Assembly: GCF_000003195.3 (NCBI RefSeq)
Contig: NC_012878.2
Span: forward strand, 4,592,462-4,656,461
Source of the DNA: Sorghum bicolor
Lineage: Eukaryota > Streptophyta > Magnoliopsida > Poales > Poaceae
DNA: 64,000 bases
Direction of reading: 5' to 3'
The notes under the pieces are model-generated. The model made no database searches. It saw only the letters and a program-made list of their open reading frames with translations, and had not been told where the DNA came from. Made by a program: the position numbers and the translations under genes. Below are positions 44,591 to 57,590 of the stretch, in pieces (position 1 is the first letter of the stretch; each line of letters starts with the position of its first letter).

Positions 44591-45296
44591 TTTTGGTTCT
44601 CCAAAAAAGATTCACATGAAAACAGAAATGTGACTTGGTGAGAAATTATGAAATTGTGTGGGTGCTAATGCACTTATTATTTTTATGTATGTCATTTTTG
44701 CACCTATAATCTGGGCCATCAAGGTTTTGTCAATGGATTCACAGCTATATTAAATCTGGCACCAAACAGGTGAGCAGAGGGCATCTTCGATAAGCTACCG
44801 CACCAGTTAACATGATCTAGAGTATCTGGAATTTGTTGTTCCAGCCGCCCTCTCTATACAACATTTTTCTTTGTGTACTCTTGCTCTGCTTGTTTTAGCA
44901 CCTGAGTTACGTGGAACCTAAAAGAACATAGTTGCATGTCGCTCTCTCTCAAGGAAAGCAACAGCAGCTTGTTGAGCCCAGCAGCATAGGCGAATGCCAA
45001 GGGGTCACTGAGGCGCACCATGACACCCGGCCCACCACACCATCAGCTTCGTGCTTAATTAAATATTGTTCGGCTTCTCTAGATGTTGTTTGTCATCTTG
45101 ATCGATTGTTAAACGGGATCTGGGCAGCCGTTATCGGAGCCACAGGTTCCCAGCAACCAGCTAGAGTGATGAAAACAACCTATCTTAGTTGCTGTGTTTA
45201 AGCTGGCTGTAAACTTACAACCTGCTTCTCTCTTTTCTTCTCTACTCCATCTCAGCATTTAGCCGGCTTACAACCCATTATAATACTTGTTCTTAC
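44591..45296. other. Continuation of duplicated intergenic sequence
   Basis: 44595-44780 (CACATGAAAACAGAAATGTGACTTGG) matches 60840-60990. No gene recognised. Confidence 0.45.
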
Positions 45297-45430
45297 ATAA
45301 TCTGTTACTCTGCAATAAGCGAGGAGAGGTGTATATATCAAAGTGGAAGCAGGGTATCCTCACTGTAGCCTCTCCAGCAGTATCTTGTATTCAGCGGTGA
45401 TTCCATCACCCCCATTCTGATGAGACATTG
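45297..45430. repeat. Direct repeat copy 1 (partner 46128-46310)
   Basis: TTACTCTGCAATAAGCGAGG ... TCACTGTAGCCTCTCCAGC is shared with the partner. After that the two copies carry the same 50 bp in opposite orientation. Confidence 0.75.
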
Positions 45431-45450
45431 ATTAAACCCCCTGTTATGTA

Positions 45451-45686
45451 CTCCCTTCGTCCCAAAATAAGTGTCGTTTGCGTTTTTTGAGAAATAACTT
45501 TGATTAAATATATATTAAAAAATATTAATATTTATAGTACATAAATAGTATAATTGAAAAGATCTTTGAGTCTAGTTTTTTAATAAATTTATTTGAAGAT
45601 GCAAATATTGCATGTATTTTTCATAAATATGGTCAAACTTGTGGCACAAAAAACTAAAACGATACTCTTTTTGGGACAGAGAGAGT
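45451..45686. mobile_element. Stowaway-like MITE
   Basis: TA-CTCCCTTCGTCCCAAAATAAG mirrors CTCTTTTTGGGACAGAGAGAG-TA. This is the canonical Stowaway start. Confidence 0.8.
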
Positions 45687-46127
45687 AGTAGTGACTTGAA
45701 AAGGTATTGTGTCTGCTAGTAACAGTTTCCCCATCTTGTGACATGATACTCATGCCAGTAGCCTATCGGTTGATGACTAGCCGGCACTGCATATATAAGG
45801 GCCACCAAGGACGTCGGAGAATGATGGGTGGCTGCTGCTCCAGGGTGCTGGGTGTTGTAAGCGAGGATGATAGCAGCTGGAGCCGAAGTGATTCATTTCA
45901 CCAGACCCAAGCTTGTATGCCGAGGAAAAAACAGATGGGGCGACAATAAACTGATCGATTGGGAGAAATGACGTTTGTAACGGTCTCACCCTATAGCATT
46001 GGTGGATAACTACGCCACTACATGAGGATGTAAAAAAACTCTTTTTATTCGTCAGTGTTTTAAATAGACAGGTAAGACATACTGAAAATCATAGAGTGGA
46101 GTCATCCAAGACAGGCCTAAGATTACA

Positions 46128-46310
46128 GAATTTGTTACTCTGCAATAAGGCTACTCTGCAATAAGCGAGGAGGTGTATATATCAAAGTGGAAGCAGTGTT
46201 ATAACCTCACTGTAGCCTCTCCAGCCCTTTTCTGGTATCCATTGTTATAGTCTCTTCAGAATGGGGGTGATGGAATCACCGCACAGTACAAGATACTATA
46301 ACAATAGGGT
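46128..46310. repeat. Direct repeat copy 2 with an inverted segment
   Basis: The inverted part (46241-46305) is bounded by ATTGTTATAGTCTC and GATACTATAACAAT, inverted repeats of about 14 bp. Between them TTCAGAATGGGGGTGATGG is the reverse complement of copy 1. Confidence 0.75.
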
Positions 46311-46412
46311 GGGGCAGCTAACCCAAAACCACAAGCGCTGGCGAGATCCCATCATCGTCCTCGTCCCTAATCCCTTGTCTATGGTGGTGTTTCTGCTGAG
46401 TCATAGTTAATA

Positions 46413-47161
46413 GGGCTTTGCTATGGTACACCTTTTACCTTGGAGGAGGTAAGATATCAAAAAATCACAACCATTGATTTTTCAAAATAAATAGAACAAT
46501 TTAATAAATTAATAGTGATAAAATAGTAAAGTAAGCCACAAAATCTCAAACATATCCCCACGTAGACTATCTTCCTTGTTTGGTACGGTTCTGCGTGCAG
46601 TACATTTTTTTAAAGTAAAAATATGGACACATCATCTTCATAAAAATATGTTATGTGCTGCTAAAATTAAAAAATGTTGAATATATGTAATCAATTCAAC
46701 TATCACTCTATCACGTACATGTCATGATATATACATATTAGTTTGTCACATTATAGAAGTTATAAATTTATACTCCAATAGATACATATTACCTATAATA
46801 CCTTGAAATAGCTTTACAACATTCTACAATAAAAATTATAATAGAGAAATACAAAGAACTATATATGTATTAGTTCTATCTACAAATCACCGTCTTGTAT
46901 AAATAAAATAAAATAAAATAAAATAAAATAAAATACGGCTACACAAGCGTGCGTCCCATCCCAATACTATGCATGTGTGTGTCTATGCGCATGTTATAAA
47001 ATACGTACTAGTCATGTTAGGAAAGTTAGATCATGCATGCATATTACATCTAATAGAAAGATATTTTTCTTATATAACTATTACCTCTTAGGAGGTAATA
47101 CGTGATAATTGCTATTTAGATCGATGGTCCACAGTTATTTGAGTGTACCATAGCAAATTTC
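46413..47161. mobile_element. Mutator-like MITE, 749 bp
   Basis: A perfect 15-bp inverted repeat TTTGCTATGGTACAC (46417-46431 and 47143-47157) lies within flanks GGGC and TTTC. An exact 9-bp duplication TAGTTAATA is at 46404-46412 and 47162-47170. A (TAAAA)n run lies at about 46905-46936. No coding capacity. Confidence 0.8.
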
Positions 47162-47181
47162 TAGTTAATATCGACCGTCAA

Positions 47182-49781
47182 TGTAATACCCGATTTTAAG
47201 GATAAAACCAGATATACACCATATGTGAGTCTTAGAAGTCAAATCTCACATATAGCTACAAATAAGGGGTAATATCAAAAGACAATGCATAAATATATAA
47301 CGTACTTAGTATAAAAGATATAACCTTTGATATCAAACAGCGGACAGACAACTCCAAACTTCGGGTATTAACTTCCCTCTACAGGATCCAACTGACTGGT
47401 TGGTCACAAGCCCAAAACTTCTCCTGAGGTGTGGGGGAAATAGCAAGAGTGAGTCCATGTCGAACTCCACAAGTATAGCAACTAGATTGTATAGCTCCCA
47501 CAATCTCATGATCAATGTGACATAAATAATGTAAAGCATTAAACAATAATAATGAGCATATTTAACACACAGGAATCATCACCCTTAATGTAGATGTCCC
47601 CAAGGCCGCTCCTGACCGTGAGCTCGGCTAGTATACTAGTTTTTAACCCTCTGCAGAGGTTGCACATCTTTACCCATGAGTCATGATTTACCCTTTCGCC
47701 CGAGGTAGCTAATCTCTTAACCCCCTTCCTAGGGAGGTCGGCAGGGATCACTATGAAGTCTTTCAAAGGTTTGTCTAACAAGTTAGGGCCGCTTGGTTTC
47801 ATTAGTCAGTCCATGTGATTCACCCGCAGGAATCCACGGTCTGCTATTCCCCAATTGCGCCACAACGGGTAACCGCTAACGAGCTAGAAAAGTTACTCAT
47901 ACTTAACTAAAGCCAGAGCCATTATAGCCCTCATGGTTGCACTGTTGTCCCGGGTGATCACGTACAGACAAATCATCAAGTTGCTAAGAAGTCATTTTTA
48001 TCGTTTATTACTTAACATTAATCTAGTCACACGATCATGGTCACAGAAATAAAATCCAAATGCTATACTTGCCTTAATCCAAATGCTCTTGCTTATCCTT
48101 TTGGTTCTGCTGGTCTCACTTGTTGCCAAAGCTTTGATCTTGATCACCGAAACTGCTCTCCGTCTAAACTCGATCATCGATCACACAAACAATCGGAGAA
48201 AACATACACGAGCAAACAAAGCTACAATTAGAACAGTACACCAAACATATAAAAAAAACAGTATGAAAAGTTTATAAAAAGATTCTACGCATCGCTACGA
48301 TTTCATGGACGTAAAGATCACGAAAATCGGGGTTGAAACGGAGAAGATATGAATTTTCTAAGATTTTATATAGAGAAATAATTAATTAATTAATTAGGGT
48401 TACGAAAATAAAAGGTTTCAAACTGAGTATATAATTTTCCTAACACGTAGAGCTCATTAATATGAACCTAACGCGATTTGAATGGGTCAAAACGGATTTA
48501 AAACAAAGATTTTATGGCTAAAACTGTTTCAGTGGCAAACTTGTAAATACAGGAAGGCGTAATTTGATTCAAATCGACGAAAATACGTTTTCCAAACTGA
48601 AAAGCGTAAAGCTGAGATTACGTCATGGACCGCGGGTTGATTCCTGGAAAAGTCCAGGGACTCTTTAGCAAAATAGCCGCGAAGGGGTATGTTCTAATCT
48701 GGTGCCTTGGTTTTAGATCGAACGGCTCAGGATCAATCCACGGAGGGAAGAGGAGATGCTGGCCGGCTACAGAGCTCTGGCCGGTGGCGCCATGGCCGGA
48801 TTTCGGCCGGAACATCGCCGGAGTCGGGTGAGAAAGCGCTAGGAGCCACGGTTTTCAATGGGAAAAACGCTGGGAGCAAGAGAAGAGCGTTGCGAACTCA
48901 CCAAGACCAAGATAGAGGGCGGGGACAGTCCGGAGAGATGAGACCACGCAGGGTGGCGGGCGGCGGTGTCCCTGCAAGCCATGGCCGAGTTAGCGAGCAC
49001 CCCAAGCAGAAGAAAAAGAAGATAAGCGGCTCCGAAACTTCGTTACCCCGACGCGAAGCTCGACAAGGGCTTGAATTTGTCAACACTGCGGCGGTCAAGA
49101 AGCTTCACGGCGGCGGCAAGAGAGGGCTTCGGCGAGATCCGAAAATTGGTGATAGAGGTCACTAGGGCTTCTCGAGTACGCGTTCAAGCGAAGGAAATAT
49201 GTAGAGGAGGTTGCGCAGGTCTTATAGGGTGCACGGTTTGGCTCCAGAGCAAGTAAATCCCGGGAAGGTCGGGATTTGGCAACCGGGATGGAGTCCGGTT
49301 TGCTGCCGGCTCAAGGTAGAAGAAGGAAGGGACGGTGGGTCGCTGACGTGCGGGCCCGATTGATCAGTGACAGAGAGAAAAAGAGAAGGGAGAGGCGCGG
49401 GGCTGGGCTGGGGGAAAGAATGGGCCGGTTGCGCGTTTGGGCCGGGGGGAAAGGGAGAGGGGACGGGGCGCATTGCTGCTGGGCCTTCCAGGCCGAAACC
49501 GGAGAGAGGAAAAGGATTTGTTCCTTCTTTTGTTTTTTTTTTCTTTTAAAGCCTTTTCAAAACAATTCTAAAGATCAGTTTGAAAATATTTTGACTTTCC
49601 CCAAAATCACACAGCACAAAGAGAATAAATGCTCCAATATGAATGCTCAACAAGTTGCTACACCCTATGATAAATTTTAATTAAATGAAAAATATTATTT
49701 TCCTATGTTTTCATGAGCACGAAATACAAAATTAAATCATTGTTCTCCTATTTCAAAAGTTGTAAATTTTTGGATGTTACA
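47182..49781. mobile_element. Solo LTR, 2.6 kb, of a large-LTR gypsy element
   Basis: Starts TGTAATACCCGATTTTAAGG and ends TTTTGGATGTTACA. GTCAA flanks at 47177-47181 and 49782-49786 exactly. Termini TGTAAyACC...GTTACA and this size are typical of Del/Tekay-type LTRs in grasses (inference). The GC-rich block 48700-49500 resembles LTR leader sequence, not a gene. Confidence 0.8.
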
Positions 49782-49786
49782 GTCAA

Positions 49787-50621
49787 GCTATTGACAGAAT
49801 CGAGCAGGAAGGCAAAGTCAGGAAAGGGAGGGATGTTTCACCAATGCCACCCTTTCAGCTACCCGACATCATTGGCAATGAACATTATGAGGGTTCCTGT
49901 TGTAGCGGTGATACTAGCAATGGCCACTGCAACAAAATAACCAACATTTATGGTAGAGGTGTGGGCCTACTTATGTGAAGCGAGCAAGGAAGCCTAACCT
50001 ACATGTACAAGGGCTAGAATGAACTAACTAGACAGGAAAGGGACCCTGTGTGGCCCATTACTTCCTCAGCTCGAGCAGCTACTTCTTGTGCCATCTCACC
50101 CTGCAAACAGACTGACTTGAGCTTGGTTATCATCCTGAATTGAGCTCATGGATGGCGGCGGTGACAATGATGATTGGCGGAGTTTTGTGCAATTCGTTAT
50201 GATGGCAGAGGCATAATTTGGCAAAATCCTAGCCAAGCTAAGCAAAAACAACAAGGGTATCATGTAGCTAAAGTAATCAGTGGCAAACTAAAGTTGTTGG
50301 TGAATGCGGGCTTCGACACTTGGAGGCCTAGAGTTGACCATCATGTTGCAAAGCTAGAGCAAGCCGTCATGAGCCTACGCGAGCATGTAAAGGAGCTGAC
50401 GGTGACTACCCCAAGCATTCTCTTTTCCAGGGACGAAGGTCACCATTCATCACCCCGATCTAGAACTAGTATACACCATCCTCTGTCCGCCCTCCAGTCA
50501 CAGGTGCAATCAATGACTAGAAATTCTCATATGTTACCTTCGATTTGTCAAATTTGGCTCATCATGAATTGCATGGCTCTGTCCGCTATCAGTGCTGCTT
50601 TGCCCGAGTTTTTAGATAAGA
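49787..50621. other. Intergenic, unrecognised frame at 50174-50626
   Basis: The plus-strand 150-codon frame has a short coiled-coil-like stretch (FDTWRPRVDHHVAKLEQAVMS) that faintly recalls the N-terminus of retrotransposon gag. No further domain is visible. I would not call it a gene. Confidence 0.3.
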
Positions 50622-51560
50622 GATAAAACAATATCTGGCCTCTACATCCAAGGATGTACACAGCCAATTATTACAATGTTTGGGATCAGAAAGGAGTAAA
50701 AGCAAACCATGGTCTGAGACATTGACCAGGACTCTAAAGTAAACAATAAATATGTTTCCATCCTTTATTAGAAATCTCTAAAGCAATAGTCTCTAATCTC
50801 TTGCTTATCAAAGATAGGATGTCTTTGGCTTGCTCATCACGTTGCAGCGGGACCCAAAAGCGGAGCCAATACGCTCCCCTGAAAATAACCTGCATAAAAG
50901 AGTTAGTTTTGAGATTGTTAAAAATAGCATCATCCTGGCAGTGTCAGATGGCCCAGCACATGGCAGCAACCCCCACCCAGATCACATCTCTAAGCTTCTT
51001 ATTCTCTGATTATGAAGCCAAGTACCAAAAATATGGTTAATAGATCTAGGTGGAGTTAAACTAGTAGCAAAGAAAATAATCCTCCAAATCATCTTGGTGA
51101 AAGGGCAATCAATGAATAAGTGTTGGATAGTCCCATTCTTATTACACCAGACACATTTCTGGCTCCCTTTCCAATTCTTCGTAGTGAGGTTGTCTTTGGT
51201 TAGAACAACATCCCTTTGTAGGAACCAAAGAAAGATTTTGATCTTTAGAGGAATTTTTATTTTCCAGAGTTTCCTGTGGACAAAAGGTGGTTTTGTATCA
51301 ATGAGATGTAGATACAGTGAGCGGACAGAAAATAATCCGGGCTTTGCCCGAGTTAGTCTTTGTTTTTTCAATTCATTGACTCAAACCCTGTACTTTAGCT
51401 TGAGTTTTGCCAAATCTTCTTCGATGTTTATATCGCACTACATGTGGTTAGGATAGCATCCATGCATATGGTAGGTTCTACATGCATGCAGCTCTATGGA
51501 TTCAAACCATGCCGTCCAATGTAGGGTGTATGGAACTCGGATGAATTTTGCTCTAACATT
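50622..51560 (-). pseudogene. LINE 3' fragment, zf-RVT domain
   Basis: The minus strand 51371-50982 encodes PLKIKIFLWFLQRDVVLTKDNL, then CVWCNKNGTIQHLFIDC, then MIWRIIFFATSL, the zinc-binding domain after RT in plant LINEs. The 3' end lies near 50622. A close relative in opposite orientation is at 61000-61755. Sequence 51440-51560 (GTAGGGTGTATGGAACTCGG) resembles LINE RT seen at 56300. Confidence 0.7.
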
Positions 51561-51579
51561 TGTGCTTTTTTTCATACAG

Positions 51580-52330
51580 CTCTGGTAACTTAATGTTTGT
51601 GTCTCATAAAGTTGTAGCAAATGTGAGAGCAAGTGTTGATGGGCTAGTACGAAGTAAATGAGACATAGGCAAAAAAACATGAATGTTGCATCATATTGGT
51701 CAAATAAACAAGAGAATGGCGACTATAAAACCTATGTATGCCAATGCATGATAATGTATGTTTTGCTCCTACCATGAATCTAGAGAAAACCAAACGAAAG
51801 TGATACACTTTATTCGGCATGGGCGGTATTAGGACATTCAGCCACTCCACGAGTGGAACGACTTGCTACATTTGAAGAGGACAAAGGTCCATTGGCTTGG
51901 CTCGGTGGGGTTTCCGCCCACTCCATTGGCTACAACAACGGCAACGGCCAGCTGTGATGGCTTCCCAAGCTGCATGCAAGGGGATTCTCTCTAATCTCTA
52001 TTAATTAGGTTGGTCAGATGATCTAACTTTCTACTGCTCCGCACGCACCATATATTTGTAGAATATGGTATCTGCGTGTAAGGTGGAGGGTAAAATAGAG
52101 TGTTCATAAATCGGCCAACAACCTTGTTCTCATACACACACCTTGCTTCTAGTACAAATCATTGCAGTAACTAGCATTAAACCGTCACATTTGCAGCCAC
52201 TGATTTGAGCATTGCCGACGCTGAAGCATAGCACTGCGAAACACTGATGGGCTGATCAACAAGAAAAAATGTAATTAGCATAACAAGCTAGAAGTATAGA
52301 CATGTAGCACTGCCTTATTACAATCAGGAT
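51580..52330. repeat. Segmental duplication family 2, copy A
   Basis: Shares GTGAGAGCA...AGTACGAAGTAAATGAGAC, AATAAACAAGAGA, GGTATTAGGACATTCAGCCACTCC and GAAGCATAGCACTG...CTGATCAACAA with 57600-59160, and the last part with 62680-63040. No stable open frame. Confidence 0.65.
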
Positions 52331-52597
52331 TGAACTGAACTTCATCTAGCCTTTGGTCTGCACTATAATCCTATTAGAACATGAGAGATATCCTATAGAA
52401 ACGGAACCATACAGAAAGGAGTTATACATATTGACAATATCTAAATGTACTTTTCAGGAGTTATATCTAAATCATAACAATTGTATTAAGAACAATTAAG
52501 TAAAACAAACTCAAGATTTTAAGCACTGCAAAACGGATAATAGGTAAATAGCCGTAAAATGGCTGCCACAATTAGATTGAGATATTACAATAGAGTT

Positions 52598-52619
52598 GAG
52601 AGAGAGAGAGAGAGAGAGA
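52598..52619. repeat. (GA)n microsatellite
   Basis: Eleven GA units. Confidence 0.9.
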
Positions 52620-53913
52620 TGTGAATGCCATTTCAGGGATGGAGCAGCAGGTTGCTGCCTCCTTCCTTCTCCGTGGGTCGCTTCAGAACAGAGGATTACT
52701 TTTTAAAAATCCGCACAGCCAAAAATATATTACTTTCTAAAAAAGAACAGAGGGTCTCAGCACTACTTGCTAGCTTCTTCTTGTCTTATCTCATTTAATT
52801 TATTTATCTACAATTGCTTGGGATTTTCAATGACAAATTAAAAATCCATCAAACATGTTGCAATAATAGAGCCTTGCAGCCAGCACCACCCTGAGTTCGG
52901 ATGCCACTACCTCGGCGTTCGATCATGAGCACCCATCCCCTTGCGAGTGCAGTTGCCGAGCAGAACTGCAGAAGGGGTAGTAGCTCGCTCGCTTCTGCAG
53001 TGCCATGTTCACTAATGGTATCGATGAATGTGAGGTGATCCAGACGGCCTCACACGCCATGTCTGCTGTGAGCGTCTCAATGCTAGAAGCAGCACTGTCA
53101 TGACGGTCTCGCATGGGAACAGCACCCGTGGACGGAGTAGACGGGAAGGAAGCCTCTTGTGTGAAACCGGTATTTTAAAACCAATTTAGTCCTTTAGTGA
53201 TACATTTAGCAAGTTTAGGGTCTCGAAAAATAGATTTTCAGAGTACATGACCTATTTGAGAATATGAGACAAGTTCACGGACCCTCAATACATTTTACTC
53301 AGTGTTGATTCCACTTTGAAAAGGTGACATTTTGATTCTTGTTTATTGTTCTACAACTTTTGTGCCTAATATATGCATGTCGTCATTTTTGGCTAAAATT
53401 GTGTAGTATAGATTTGTCCTAACTCCATTCTCACATTGGGTCTGCCATTGCTCGTCTTTGAGCCACGAGCCAACACTATGGTGAGTTATCCTTTTAGGAT
53501 CCCCTTCATGTGCTTGTCATGACGAGTAACATGGGTGGGCACACAGTGACACTTTCATCCGAGGAGCAGTAGACTTTCCAACCAAATAATTTTTAGCCAA
53601 AATTGTGTAGTATAGATTTGTCCTAACTCCATGGCTTCTAACAACCATGGAGCCATATAATTTTGAAACAACGATGCAACAAAGAAGAGCAGGCTAGCAG
53701 CATAGTTTATATAGTCTGATGAGCAGTCAATATCACATTTGCTCCTTGATTATTCACTTCAATATTTTGAACAATCTCAGCTACCCTCTGAAACAGATAT
53801 CACATTATTATTAAAGCCGGCCTCTATCTATAAATTCAATATTTCAGCTCCGCATACACCTTGTCTAGTGATAAAAAACATTTGGAACAACAGAGGCCTG
53901 AAAAAAAAAACTA
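52620..53913. other. Intergenic with a 34-bp direct repeat
   Basis: AAAATTGTGTAGTATAGATT...ACTCCAT occurs at 53395-53428 and again at 53599-53632. No gene recognised. Confidence 0.5.
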
Positions 53914-54150
53914 CTCCCTCCATCCCAAATTATAAGTCGTTTGACTTTTTTTACCTCAAGTTTGACCACTCGTCTTATTCAAAAAATTTATGCAAATATA
54001 GTCAAACTTAAGTCATTCTTGAAGAACTTTTATTAATAAACCAATACACAATAAAAAAAATTGATATTTTATACAAAACTTTGAATAAGACGAGTGGTCA
54101 AACTTGATATTAAAAAAGTCAAACGACTTATAATTTGGGATGGATTGAGT
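53914..54150. mobile_element. Stowaway-like MITE
   Basis: CTCCCTCCATCCCAAATTATAAGTCGTTTGAC pairs almost perfectly with GTCAAACGACTTATAATTTGGGATGGATTGAG. The arms extend further inward (CTTGAC... and AAGACGAGTGGTCAAACTTG), making a long hairpin. Confidence 0.85.
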
Positions 54151-56195
54151 ATTAGCGTCACCCACCTCCTCATTTCCATTTTCCTAATTTGCTCCGAGTT
54201 TTTTCGGCCATGTGAGTACTTAATACATGGTCTGCTTTCTCTCTGATTCATTGAACTGCCATGAGTATAACATTTCACCCTTGTATCGTTTACTTCATGT
54301 CTCTGCTTTCTCACAACATTATTGTCCCCTTGATGAAAACTACCACATATACCTTCGGCTGACCCTATAAAACGGATCGGACACTCCTCTTTCTTGAATA
54401 TACATAAGAAAATCCCCATCGTCTTCCACATCTCAAAACATAGCTTAGGCTCCCGGCAACTTGCCATGCGTTCAATCTGCTTGTTCATGTCCAGAGAATT
54501 CTGCTGTGTCCTGTGTGTGTCCTCGCAGATGCGCTGATGGTCATGTGATCGTGTTTGGTAAGGCGCATTCTGCTGGCAGCAATGCACCCACTCATACAAA
54601 AACGATTCGTTTGGTTGGCTGGCAAACCACTCGGGCCAATCTGCTCTGATCTTGCAATGGTACAGCTCGATCCAAGAGGCTCGCTGGAAATGTATAGCTG
54701 ACTTCCATTTCTTTTGAGCCTGGTCCAACATATGCAATCCAGCAGGGTGCATCCATGGAGGCAGCATGCATGCAAGTCATCCGTTCTAGCTATGCAGCCT
54801 ACCAAACAGTATCGCAGGGGAACCAGACCAGACCCTACACATACAAAAAGCCAAACACCAGCGACTGCAGCAATGCAGCCTGACCCAGCTCATCCTCCTG
54901 GTCGAGACATACGAGCCAGGATATAGGAGCATTACAGGTACCAATCAGACCCGTAGTGCACGCTGTTCTGGCGAACCTGGAAGCAGACTGCTACTCACGT
55001 GTAGGCAACCTTGCAGTGCCATGGCTAGTTGTGAATGTGTCTAGCAGGCACGTTGCTGGCTCTGTGTGCACACCTTTAAGTGCTGCTTGCAGGTGGTGGC
55101 TACACTACATGCGTGTGTAAGTTATTTGTCGGACTTGTGCTCTCGACAAGCTGATCGATCGACTTCTTCCTCCTTGGCCTGGTGTGAGGGCTTCTTGCTG
55201 CTGTAGCATCGTACTGTCCCTCAGCCACAAGTTACAGTGTGTCTTGTGATCTATGTGCAATGACACTGTATCTCTAGAAACATCACCTGCAGGTGACCTC
55301 GGCAACAGAGGGGTGAATCTGTTTTTTGGAACAGCGCTTTGAGCATGCCTGTGTATATATGCTTTGTGACTGCTTCGTCTATACAGGACGTAAGATCGTT
55401 TCAATGATTTCCTGTAATTGATTCTTGCTATTCAGTTCGGTACTCCTGTTATAATATGTTTTGAATGAATTGCGAGGCAGGTTGGTAATGTATTGCTTCA
55501 TGATTATTTCCACGAACAATGAGGCTGTACTAGCTCGAGGCTACTTTACAGATTTTACTATTTAGTGATGAGAACTACTATACTTGATCATGTGACGTGA
55601 ATTCAATAGAACTGTTCACTATTTTGGTTGAATTGAATTCCTACTAGTGCATGTTTTTTCGGAAAGAGTAACCATGAGTATTATTGTTGAAAACAAATAA
55701 ACGAACTTAGTGGCTGTCTATTGGTTTTAGTACTCTACCTTTCTGTTGTGCTTTTATGCAATCAAAACAGATATTGCTATTGATTCATTTCAGATCTTGC
55801 ACCTTGGTTAAATCTTAGTGAGTTGGGCTAGTTCGGCAAACAAGGTGTATTATTGTGGCTTGGTAATTAAGGGGGCTGGACCTAGTAGTCCTGGGTCCAA
55901 CTAAGGATACAATCTGAAAGCAACTGTTGACATATCAAACACCTGCAGATGTTTCTCTAGTGTTTCGCCTGGCTGTACATGTCTTTGTCATACTGAATTA
56001 TTGAAATATGAGTTTGCTTGATTTTTAATGTATATCAATTTAAATGTTCATGTTTGCAACCTTTTTGGTATATGCATGACAATATTTATCATGTATTTGA
56101 TTTTGGAACCATTTAATTGCATGTTTGCTAAATTGAGCAAATTTATACAACATCGTTGGCTCATACCATATACTCTGGCTTAAGCATTATAAAAC
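54151..56195. other. Intergenic sequence
   Basis: No gene supported. A 232-codon minus-strand frame (54069-54767) runs into the MITE and lacks any recognisable domain. The rest is AT-rich with no repeat borders found. Confidence 0.4.
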
Positions 56196-56199
56196 CTCA

Positions 56200-57590
56200 T
56201 GTTTAAATCACATTATTACATGTGGGTTAGACTGTCATCTACGCATCCAGTAGGCTCTACCATTCCGTGGCGTAAGATCACACAGTCCAGTGTAGGCTCT
56301 ATGAAATTCAGACGAATTGCGCTCTGCCTCTCCCCGTGGGCCTTGAACACAATTGACAAGCTCAAGAGGGCATTCCTTTGGACAGGTTCCAACACCGTAG
56401 CAGGTGGCCGGTGCAAGGTGGCCTGGTCCAGAGTCTGGATGCCAAAACACTTAGGCGGCTTGGGGGTCTCCGACTTGCATCGAGTTGGAATCGCTCTCAG
56501 GGTTCGTTGGGTTTGCAAAGCTAGGGCTGCAGGTGTGTGGCCTCAAAACCATGACAAGGCTGCCATAGCGCTGTTCCAGGCGACCACGATGATCTCTCAT
56601 GGGAATGGGGAGTCCAGTTCTTCTGGTCCGACCGCTGGCTAGTTGGACACACCATGCAGGAGATTGCGCCTGCGGTCCATACCATGGTTTCCAAGAGAAG
56701 GAGGAGAACAATGGTGGCCGCAGCGATGCATAATGATGCCTGGATCAATCATGTCCGAGGTGCACTAACCATGCAGGTGATTGTTGAACTGGACTGGATC
56801 TATGACTTGCTCGAGGAGGTGGTGCTCAATGATGAACCGGACACATTCAAATGGAACCTCACGGCGGATGGTGTCTACTCCGCCGCGTCTGCATATGCGG
56901 CAATGTTCTTTGGGTGCTCCCAGCCGCCGGCTGCGAAGTACATCTGGAAGATGACCGCCCCCCCTAAGGTGTGCTTCTTCTTTGGGCTGACCCTGCACCG
57001 GAGGTGTTGGACGGTGGACAGGCGTTGGAGGCACGGTCTTCAGGTCTCTAACGCCTACATCACGTGTGACCAAGCTGCCGAGACGATCGACCACATTCTA
57101 CTATCCTGCTGCTATGCTAGAGAAGTTTGGCACAGATGCCTCTCTGCAGCACAGCTGCAAGCTTTCGTCACCATCGATGGTGAATGTGCTTTGGATTGGT
57201 GGCTGGCGTCGCACAAGCGGCTGCCTAAGGCGCTAAGACCGGCCTTTGACAGCTTGTTCTTCTTGGTTGGCTGGTCCCTATGGAAGGAGCGCAACAATCG
57301 GACGTTCAACGCGATCGTCTCAACGCCGCCGGAGTTGGTTCAGCTGATCTGGACCGAGGGGAGAAGCTGGTGTGCTGCGGGTTTCTCCAAGTTGCGCCTA
57401 CTGCTCGACCTTTTTTCCTAATCACCTTCCTCACCTTAGTGGTCTTTTAACAATGTAATTGCTGTGTGGCATCCAGTAGTTAGGGCTGATCTGGGTTTCC
57501 GGTAACCTCGTGTTACTGTGTCCTGTTGCTTTGGAACTCTTTTCTGGTTAATGAGAAATGCGCCTAGGCGTCGTTTTAAAAAAAAATTGT
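56200..57590 (+). pseudogene. LINE 3' end: RT C-terminus and zf-RVT
   Basis: 56270-56640 encodes the end of the RT region (LDKLKRAFLWTGSN-like, KVAWSRVWMPKHLGGLGVSDL, RVRWVCKA). The reading frame shifts by one near 56615, and 56654-57421 continues with DTFKWNLTADGVYSAASAY, KYIWKMTAPPKVCFFFGLTLHRR, TCDQAAETIDHILLSC and LFFLVGWSLWKERNNRTF, the zinc-binding domain, to a stop. A T/A-rich tail with AAAAAAAAA at 57579-57587 ends it. It is 5'-truncated. Confidence 0.8.

Noticed and set aside
48707..49165. Plus-strand 152-codon frame
   Set aside because: Lies inside the bordered 2.6-kb solo LTR; low-complexity arginine/glycine composition.
50174..50626. Possible gag N-terminus
   Set aside because: Only a weak resemblance over about 30 residues and no gag core or zinc knuckle downstream.
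54069..54767. 232-codon minus-strand open frame
   Set aside because: Its C-terminal end lies in a Stowaway MITE, it has no recognisable domain, and its composition is cysteine/histidine-rich as in chance frames.
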